DNA of 64,000 bases, taken from contig RSEF01000021.1 of NCBI GenBank assembly GCA_003993805.1, forward strand, positions 1,363,493-1,427,492. The letters are read 5' to 3'. Below, one piece after another: positions 56,270 to 64,000 of the stretch (positions within the stretch are counted from its first letter, which is position 1; every line of letters starts with the position of its first letter). The notes under the pieces are model-generated. The model was not told the origin of the DNA. It saw nothing but the letters and a program-made list of their open reading frames with translations, and did no database searches. Source of the stretch: Himantopus leucocephalus (lineage: Eukaryota; Chordata; Aves; Charadriiformes; Recurvirostridae). The position numbers and the translations under genes are program-made.

Positions 56270-58725
56270 TGTGGGCAAAAACTGGACTGGCTGAGTGAAC
56301 GCCCAGCTCCAGGCGCCGCAGGGCAAGGGACGACGTGTGGCGCCGGGAGTAGCCCGTTGGTATTTCCCGGCTGCCCAGGAGGAGCTGGCGGAGGGCTGTG
56401 GAGCTGGGCGGCCTGCCGGGTCACTAGCAGATCAGAAGCTCGTTCGTCCTCCTCGAGATAATTCCTTCGTTGCACATTCAGGGATCTTCCAGATAACTTA
56501 GCCTGTAGCGACCCTAAAGAGAATCGAACCCTCCTGCCTGCAGCGGCTGAATTGTACTGAAACGTGTCCGGACCGATTCTTCCAGAGAACAGCTCTGCCT
56601 TCCCGCACCCGTGCAGGAAAGGCGCTGGTCAGCGGATTGTTCCTGTGGTGTAATTCGATTTTAAAGCTTTTTGACCTTGCGAGCCAGGCAGAGTGGCTTT
56701 AATCTCTTTAGGCCCAATTCTGCAAGCTGGTGCTCAGGCAGCTCGCAGGAGCAGGCCTCCAGCTCTCCACTCTTCAGGCGCAGGGGCTACCTACCCCATG
56801 CTTGCCACAGAGCCGGCAGCGCAGCACCAATCAGTTCTCCCCCAGGCATTAAGGTTCACAGGGAGCCTTTTCCGCTCGTCTCATGCCGCTGGATCACAAG
56901 CGCCTCTGTGAAACGCGGCAGGAGAGAGAGCGCACTCCCTCCTCCTTCAGCTGCTGCTGTGAATTCAGGAGTCACCGTTTCAGCCGCTGCCTTCCCACCG
57001 CCACCTCTGTTCCCTCTTCCCGCTTCCAAATCGTGCTGCTTCCTATCCTGCCAGGCTGCCTCCATCCTGCAGAGATCCCAGGATTTTGGGTTGAGAAAGA
57101 ACCGCAGCTGCTGGGCTTGCTGAGGGCTTTAGTGCTCGAGATCCTTGCCTGCTTTTTTGGGTGAAACCTGGGATGTCGGCTGGACTAGGAGGTGCTTCTA
57201 GGGAAATTCTCCAAATGGGGAAAAAAGTTTGGCTAGCTAACGCTATTTTAAACATTACCATTTTGGAAATGGTTCCTACTCAAGCTTTGTGGTATAACTT
57301 ACTCTGTCGTTATATACCAAAGAGGTTCACTGTTTTCTTGAGTTTTACTTTATTCTTCCTAGCTGGAATGGAAACGAGTTGCTTGTCAGTACATGCTTCG
57401 GGCTTGTGGTGTTCCTTGGTAAGGGTGCTGTGGTATGGCTCAGGAAAGGGGGCACTGATGGAAATTGCTTTAGTTTTTGTTGGGTTTTTTTATAAAAAAT
57501 AAGAAAAAATTTTGCCACCTTCTGTCTGATGGTTATTTGGAGATCTCTTGAGGTGCTGGAGATGACATTCAAACTGGAATCCTTACTTTTACAATTCCCA
57601 GTGGGTTTTCAGTACAGTCCAGTGTTGCGTTGAAGCACAGCCACAACTAGCAGTGACTCGTGGGGCTGTGCAGCCACTGAGATGGGGCGAATTCTCTGTC
57701 TAACCAGCGCAGAGTCCTTCCTCCGCCGGGTTTGCTTTGTATTGCAGAGTGTGTTCTGCACAGAGCATCAGCCTAATGCCTTTGCTGGTAATTTGTCTTT
57801 AACCGAGCATGTTTTTAGCTTGGGAGAAAAGAGCAAACATGAAAATACACCAGCCACATAGTGCTGATTTCTCTGCATAGTCACTGGTAGGCTCCCGCTC
57901 AGGCTTTTCTGTGCCTCTAACTCACATCCTCATGGAAGCTGTGACCTGCTGTTGTAGCCAATGTGCCTTGGGGAAGTTAATTTTTAACTAATTTTTTTGT
58001 CAGCATTAACATTTCTGCTGTGAACTTGCACAAGTGTACTTTGAAACAAACAAACAAAGCAATTGTTGCTTGGGTTTGATTTGAGCTGATGACGGAAATG
58101 AAGCTTTATTCTCAAGTTATTCTTTGTAGTAAATGCACCTGGATCCTAATTTGCCAGCGTTAGCTCTGACCCAGGTTCCAGATGTGTGGTGGCAGGGTCT
58201 GCCCAAGGCGGGATGCGTTGGCATCAAAAAGAGGGATAAATTTCACCTTGAGCAAAATCTTCGGAGCCCTCTGGGTGCTTTTGAGACCAGCAGCCTCTCT
58301 TAACCTGTTATTTTCCCGAATCCTGTGACTGGAAGCTCGGTGAGGAGACAGGAGCTCACCAGGCCTGGGGAAGGCGTCTGACTCTAATGAAGAGCCGGAG
58401 TAAGCTGTCAAACCCTGCCCTCCCGCACCGCAGCAATCCGTGAGTTTTCAAACAGCACAGGTGCACAAGGAGCAGAGCCCCCCTTTCTGGCGCCCTGCCT
58501 GCGTTTGCTCCGCTGCCTGTTGGCGGTTCGCAGGACGCTCCGAGACCCTGTAGTGAGCTACTGGATCTACCCGACACCAGGGTTTTTTGGTTTTGTTTTG
58601 TTTTGTTTTGTTTTTCCCCCACATGTTTGCAAATTCGTGGTTTTAAGAGCAGCTGGATAGCCCAAGCTGGCTGGCCTGTTTTGTCCAGAGCTGCAGAACC
58701 AGGCAGACACGTACACTTGCGCCCT
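56270..58725 (+). other. ICMT 3' UTR and convergent space towards RNF207
   Basis: About 2.5 kb, lower in GC than the flanking genes, with no exon visible. Mammalian ICMT has a long 3' UTR, so most of this is probably untranslated message. No canonical AATAAA was seen on the plus strand; TATAAA (near 57490) and GATAAA (near 58226) are weak candidates. A GTTTT run lies at 58592-58612. Confidence 0.55.
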
Positions 58726-58731
58726 TTTATT
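58726..58731 (-). promoter_or_regulatory. RNF207 poly(A) signal AATAAA
   Basis: Minus-strand AATAAA lies 212 bases after the RNF207 stop. Confidence 0.8.
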
Positions 58732-58942
58732 TTACTTCTAACACACAAGAGGGTGAGTATAAAGACAAATTATTTTTTCAGACGAACAAAGTCACCCTAA
58801 GGCAGGCTTTTGATACGCTGCAGACGCTGTGCTTTCCTGCTTTTGCTTGTGGCACAAACCAAGAGGAGCCAGTCAACAACCAGGGCACGGTTTTTGCGCA
58901 GCGAGCGCCAAGCAGCTCTGCACATTCACTCGGTGTCGGGCT

Positions 58943-61900
58943 CTATGGTGCAACCTCTTTCCGGGCGGTGCTCTCGGCCCCGCTTTTCTGCTGGCCCTTG
59001 CAGCAGTCTTTGCTTTTTGGGGAGGGGTCTCCGGTGGTGCCGCTGGGCACGCAGCCCTCCCCGGGGCTGGCTGGAGCCCCCTCCTTGCCACCAGGTGAGG
59101 CATCCCTGGGGAAGGGAAGGCACCTTGGCAGGGTCAGCAGCCAGCAAAGGGCGCAGGGGGAATTCAGCACCCGAATGCTTGCTGTCGCCTACCTTTGTGC
59201 CGCTTCGCTGTCATCACAGATCTTGAGCAGCATCTGTGCCTGTTCCTCCCTGGGCTCCCGGGGCTCCTGCAGCCTGTGGCAGGATGAGCGTGAGCCATGG
59301 CCGCATCCCCCTCCCAGCCCTGAAAGACCCCCATTGCCCCTCACCTGGGCTCCAGCCGCTCCTTCACCTTGGCGATGGAGCGGACGTAGGGCGCAATCTG
59401 CTTGGTGATGGTGGTCAGGCAGCTGTTCTCCTGCCGCAGCTGCAGCAGGTCGTGGAGCTGGGCTGGGGGGTGAGAGGAGCAGGCTGTGGCAATGGCTGCC
59501 CCCCTGGAGCAGACATGGGGGGCTCGGGGCTGGGGGAGCGTGGTCACTGGTACCTTCGTAGATCTCCTGCTCATTTGCCACCCGCTGGTACGTCTCCTCC
59601 CAGACCTGGAAGGGAAGGAGGGAGCTGGGCAGCGTGCCATGGCACAGCATGGAGGGACCCTGCTGTGCTGGGACGCGCTGGCCGTACCTCCTCGAAGACA
59701 CTGCGCATCATCTCCACAGCGGAGTAGTGAGCTGCGATCTGCACGTCCATCTGCAGGGACTTCTGCAGGATCTCGCTCATGATCTCTGTCTTGATGAGCG
59801 AGTGGTGCTTGGTGAGGTCGCGGTGCAGCTCCTGCACCTGGTCCTTCAGGCCCTGGATCTCTGTCTGCAGCATCTGCGGGGGACAGGGGGCAACCGGCAC
59901 ATGAGCAGCACCTTCCTGTCCCGGCCCACCCTGTCCCAGCCTGACCCGCGCTCCCTACCCGGTAGGTGTTCTCGTAGTTGCGGCAGTGCTCAGCGAAGGG
60001 GGTCTCGCGCCCCTCGGCCAGCAGGACCTTGGTGCTGATGTACCGGTGCATCGTCGGCTTCCGCACCATGGGGCCGGTGGACATTTTATCGCTGGCAGGG
60101 GGGCAGCCGGGCACGATGAGGGTCTTGGAGCATTGGCCGCCAGGGAGCCTGTGTGGAGAGGGTGACAGCAGCGCGCTGCAGGCGAGCAGTGGTGGGGGCG
60201 AGGTGCCAGGGGCCATGCTGCCGGCTCAGCCCCACCACCCCTCGCCCCCGGGGTCCCTGGGTATGTGCCAGCCCTGCACGTCCCTTCCCTTGTGCATGGG
60301 GTCAGTCGGAGGCACCTTATGCTGCCCCAAAAATCAGTTTTCTGTGGGCTGCTCTGCCAATGCCCACAGCTGCGGGACCAGCTGTGGCAAGGAGAAGGCA
60401 GGAGCTGAGCTTGGCACACTCCAGTTTCTAAAGGGAAGGATGTGGCTGGCTCCCTCACCGCCGGCATCTCCTGGCCTCTTGGTGGGCACCACTGCCCCTG
60501 CCTCTCCCCCCATCCCGCAGCCTCCCTGCACTGCCCACCGCCCTGGCTCTGCTGCCCCACCGCCATCGGTCCTACCGTGCAGTGCTGTGCTTCCCCTGCC
60601 TGCGCCGGGGCCGGCAGCCGCCCCCAGGAGCTCAGCCACCCTGCGGTGCTGAGCCCGGCTGGGGGTAAGGAGTGGTGCCCATGGGGCAGCAGTGCCTGTT
60701 TGTCCTCTCCGGCCGGGAGCGCCTGGCAGGGCCAAGCACCGTTGTGACATCAACGGGCCTAAATATATCCTGGGCGAGGAAGTGCCGGGCAATTCCCTGA
60801 AATTCTGATAAAAATAGTGGCGGGCAAAGAGGCTGCGGTGCTGTAGGCGTGCGGGCGAGCAGGAGCTGGCCCCAGCACAGTACCCAGAGCAGCGGGGGCA
60901 GAAATCTCCGGGGACCATGGCGGGGAGCCAGGCTGGGGAGTGGGGTGCTGGCTCACCCGGGCACGCTGCTGCCAGCCCCGCTGCCCACCCATCCACCCCG
61001 CTTCCCAGAAGTGTCACTTGAAGCCCCTGTGCCTGTCGTTCGTCAGCACAGCTGTGCTCCACGATGTCCCCGCGCCACCACCGAGGTGACAGGCTCAAGG
61101 GCAGCAGCGGAGGCAAGCTTGGCATGGTGGGCGCCTCAGCAGGATGCCCAGGAGGACGCGTGGCAGGATGCACCCCAGCCCCAGGTGCGATCCCAGCACC
61201 TCACATGTTTGCACCAGTGATGCCAGGACCGATGGTGCCAGCACTGCCCACCACGGAGCGGCGGGGGCTGAGCATCAGCAGGGGCTCCAGGCAGCGGGCA
61301 AACTCTGCCCGGTACTCGCTGTTGATCTGGGGAGTGAGACGGGGGTGAGCGTGGCTGGGGCCGGGGCAGAGCCGGCAGCCAGGGCAGCCCATGGGGAGCT
61401 GCAGGCAGGGGCTCGGCTCCAGGTGGGCGGCAGGGCTCTACCTTGCTGGTCTGGGCCGGCCGCAGGCGATGCGGCAGCTTGACAATCCTCTGCAGCCTCT
61501 CCATCAGTTGCTGAAAGGCAGCGGTGAGGTGCGGTGAGGGGTGCCCAGCCCCCTGTCCGGGAGCCTGGCACCACTGCAAGGTGCACCGGACACCCCACGG
61601 CACCACGGCAGGAAGCCACAGCCACCCCATGGCACTGCGATGGGATGCATGGGTTGCCCCCAGCACCACAGCAGGATGCACCAGCCATGTCATGGCACTG
61701 TGGCAGGATGCTCCGGCCACCCCGCAGCGCTGGTACCACTCACGTAGCCCAGGTCCAGGAACTCGGCTTTGTTGGCGGAGCTCAGGAAGGCTGAGCAGGT
61801 CACCAGGTGGACCTGTGCGTGTGGGGGTGTCACTGCTGGTGCCCCTTGAGGCCGGGGCAGCCCTGCCCAGCCCGGGCTCCTACCTGCAGGGTGGGCAGCA

Positions 61901-63695
61901 GGGAGGCGAGGTGGGAGAGCTGCTCCTTGAATGCCTTCTCCTTCTCCTCATGCTGGCTGCAGCAGAGCGGGGCATGGCACAGCCCTTACAGGGCACCGGG
62001 GAGCCATCCAGCCCCAGGGCACCCCAACATGCCCCGGGATGGGGGGACAGCCCCAGGAGGGGGCTCAGCCTGCGGCCCCTCACCTCTGAACGGCTTTCAG
62101 GAGTGTCTTCTTCCTCTCAGAGAGCTGCTCCTGCAAACGGCATGGCTGCCTTGTGTCCTGCGGCTGCTACATGTCCCACGGCCACCTCGGTCCCCTCCCA
62201 CTGCCCCGGCTCTGCTGTGTCCGTGCATCGGGCACCCATGGGCGCAGGGCACGATGTGTGGGTGGTTGCCCCGCACCTGCATGCGGCCGAAGAGGGAGTT
62301 GATGGCTGCCTCCTCCTCGCTGGCACTGTTGCGCACCTCCTCAATCATGGCCTTGAGGAGGACGATGGCCTCGCGCGTGGAGGTCTGCAGCTCCTTCACG
62401 GCCTGCCCAGGGGCAGCAGGGCAGCTGCAGTGCTGTGGGCAGCATCACACCACCATGCCCCCCCTGAGACCCGCCAGCCCCTGCCCACCATCACCGCCTG
62501 GTCCAGTCGCTGGCAGCCCTGCATGTACGCCGTCTCGATGTCGATGCAGTGCGCCCGGCTCTCCCTGCGGGCACTGGCATCAGGGCAAAGGACAGGATGA
62601 GGCGAGGGGCAGGTGCGGGGCCGGGACTGCTCACCCTTGCATGTCCCTGAAGCAGTTGATGCAGAGCATGGATTTCTTCTCGGTGGAGAACATGATGTAG
62701 GGCTCCTCGTGCAGCGCTGCAAGGGATGGGGGCGTCAGGCAGCCTGGCAGAGCATGGTGCAGCCTGGCACAGCACGGCATGGCGTGGTGCAGCATGGCAG
62801 AGCACAGCCCAGCATGGCATGGTATGGTGCAGCCTGGCACAGCGTGTTGCAGCACAGCACAATACGGCATGGCACTCACGGCACTTCTTGTGGATGTCCT
62901 TGGTGCGCTTGGAGAGGGAGACGATCTCATGGCGGGCGAACATCTTGGCACGGTGGGTCTCCTCGCGGCAGGGGGCACAGAGGGGCTGCCCGCAGGTGTT
63001 GCAGAAGTACATGGTGTCCAGTTCCTGCACGGGCAGAGGGGGCAGCTGGCAGCGGGCATGTCCCTGGCGGGGGTCCCCTGCCTTCCTGCCCTGCTGCCCT
63101 CACCGCCTTGGCACAGCGCCGGTCACAGTTGGCGCACTGCACGTCCTCCTCGCCGTCAGCCGAGCTGTCCACTAGGAACTGCAGGAGCCGGTCCACGGGG
63201 GGCAGCCCCGTGCCCCCCCTCACCACCGAGGGATGCCTGCGGGGATGGGATGGGGACACAGAAGGGATGGGGATGGGACAGGGATAGGGGTGGGATGGGG
63301 ATGAGGATGGGGACAGAGATGGAGACAGGTATGTGGATGGGATTGGGACAGGATTGGGATGGGGATGAGGATGGGGATGGGGACACTCGCCCAGGGCAGG
63401 TGGGGGCAACTTTGGGGACACTGGGAGCAGTGCCACAAGAGGCTGCCGGCCATGTGCTGTGTGCCCTGGTCCCGGTGTCCCTCCAGGCAGGGTCCATCCC
63501 TTACCTGCAGAGTGGGCAGCGCAGGCGGCCGTCGCTGGCGCGGCCCCGCAGGCAGCTGGCGCAGAAGTTGTGGTAGCAATCGAGCAGGCAGGGGTGCTGG
63601 TAGGGCTCGTGGCAGAGCAGACAGACCAGCGGGTGGCAGTTGGCCTTCTCCAGCTCCGAGCAGCTCCCCAGTGGGGAGAAGATGCCGCCAGCCAT
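58943..63695 (-). CDS. RNF207: RNF207, RING/B-box protein of heart muscle
   Basis: Seventeen exons on the minus strand: 63695-63505, 63236-63104, 63024-62880, 62716-62635, 62564-62489, 62402-62277, 62130-62084, 61956-61884, 61812-61744, 61510-61442, 61326-61205, 60148-59959, 59873-59688, 59605-59554, 59462-59345, 59273-59193 and 59105-58943, giving 640 residues (human 634). The RING finger is in exon 1 (CLLCHEPYQHPCLLDCYHNF, CPLCR), the B-box in exons 2-3 (CNTCGQPLCAPCREETHRAK). A long coiled-coil region follows (exons 5-8 and 13-15; DQVQELHRDLTKHHSLIK). The protein regulates the HERG potassium channel and QT interval in mammals. The start at 63695 was chosen because MAGGIFSPLG aligns with human MSGAIFGPLE, although an in-frame ATG lies upstream. 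The tail is lysine-rich and poorly conserved. Confidence 0.95.
61567..61725. repeat. 32 bp x 5 minisatellite in RNF207 intron 9
   Basis: Units start at 61567, 61599, 61631, 61663 and 61694 in a constant 31-32 bp register with the frame GGCACCACGGCAGGATGC. They fill most of a 233 bp intron. Confidence 0.85.
62735..62877. repeat. GGCAT-rich tandem repeat in RNF207 intron 3
   Basis: Words ATGGTGCAGCCTGGCACAGC and CAGCATGGCAT recur. In the transcript direction these are ATGCC pentamers. The array occupies nearly the whole 163 bp intron. Confidence 0.8.
63240..63390. repeat. GGGATG hexamer array in RNF207 intron 1
   Basis: GGGATGGGGATG/GGGACA words continue for about 150 bp. The G-rich strand is the plus strand, opposite to the transcript. 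Confidence 0.85.
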
Positions 63696-63825
63696 CTGCG
63701 GGGCAGAGAAAAGCCCCCCCCCCCCATGCTTCACCCCCTGTGCCCAGCGGGCCCCTCTCTTCACAAGAGGACTGTGGCTGCCGTGGAAAGGACGACTCCT
63801 GTGCCCAGGGCCTGCAAGCTGCTGC

Positions 63826-63835
63826 CTATTTTTAG
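63826..63835. promoter_or_regulatory. MEF2 site upstream of RNF207
   Basis: CTATTTTTAG matches the MEF2 consensus exactly and lies about 130 bp upstream of the RNF207 start. RNF207 is a muscle/heart gene, so the site is plausible. The rest of 63696-64000 is 5' flank with no further feature. Confidence 0.55.
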
Positions 63836-64000
63836 GTTATGAGCAGTGTGGCACGAGGCTGCCCCGAATGCACCCCTTTCCCCAGCCCTGTGGGCTGGGG
63901 GTCGCACGGCCGGGTGGGATGGCCCCCACAGCAGGGTGTCCCCCAGGGTGAGTGCCCCCAGGGCAGGAGCACCCCCTGGGATGGGGTGTCCCCTGCAAAG

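Overview
This is a 64 kb stretch of vertebrate nuclear DNA, most likely from a bird. It carries ten protein genes in the order ZBTB48, TAS1R1, NOL9, PLEKHG5, TNFRSF25, ESPN, ACOT7, ICMT, RNF207 (nine complete or nearly so, ZBTB48 cut by the left edge; nine genes in total plus one alternative ESPN terminus treated separately). The order and strands match the human 1p36.31 block read backwards. GC is very high, introns are tiny (many 70-250 bp), and ten kilobases hold what takes far more room in mammals. That compactness and the content fit an avian microchromosome (the homologue of chicken chromosome 21), though species cannot be fixed from sequence alone. No prokaryotic, viral or CRISPR content was seen.

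Layout. 314-4154 (minus): ZBTB48/TZAP, BTB domain and the first eight zinc fingers, the rest lies off the left edge. 4327-9061 (minus): TAS1R1, six exons, 832 codons, intact. 9162-16105 (plus): NOL9, twelve exons, 627 residues, sharing a 100 bp promoter head-to-head with TAS1R1. 18818-28747 (plus): PLEKHG5, 22 coding exons, 1078 residues. 29821-33032 (plus): TNFRSF25/DR3, eight exons, 409 residues. 33972-45163 (minus): ESPN (espin), 15 exons, 839 residues, plus an alternative terminal exon at 34910-36112. 46384-52206 (plus): ACOT7, nine exons, 342 residues. 53475-56269 (plus): ICMT, five exons, 298 residues. 58943-63695 (minus): RNF207, seventeen exons, 640 residues. I traced every exon by its splice sites and phase, and each model closes in frame without a frameshift or internal stop.

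The genes do not form a pathway; they are a conserved synteny block with unrelated jobs: telomere-length control (ZBTB48), amino-acid taste (TAS1R1), rRNA processing (NOL9), Rho activation (PLEKHG5), death-receptor signalling (TNFRSF25), stereocilia actin bundling (ESPN), acyl-CoA hydrolysis (ACOT7), CaaX-protein methylation (ICMT) and cardiac excitability (RNF207).

The most interesting observation is in ESPN. Between the exon that carries the [10 protein letters not shown] motif and the three exons of the actin-bundling C-terminus lies a 1203 bp, phase-compatible terminal exon with its own acceptor, stop codon and AATAAA signal. It encodes a 400-residue tail that resembles the C-terminus of the paralogue ESPNL. 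This predicts that one gene makes both an espin with the bundling module and an espin with an ESPNL-type tail. Other points are cassette microexons in ESPN and ACOT7, promoter motif duplications (ICMT, ZBTB48), short introns filled by tandem repeats, and the absence of HES2, HES3 and GPR153 where synteny predicts them, each next to an assembly gap.
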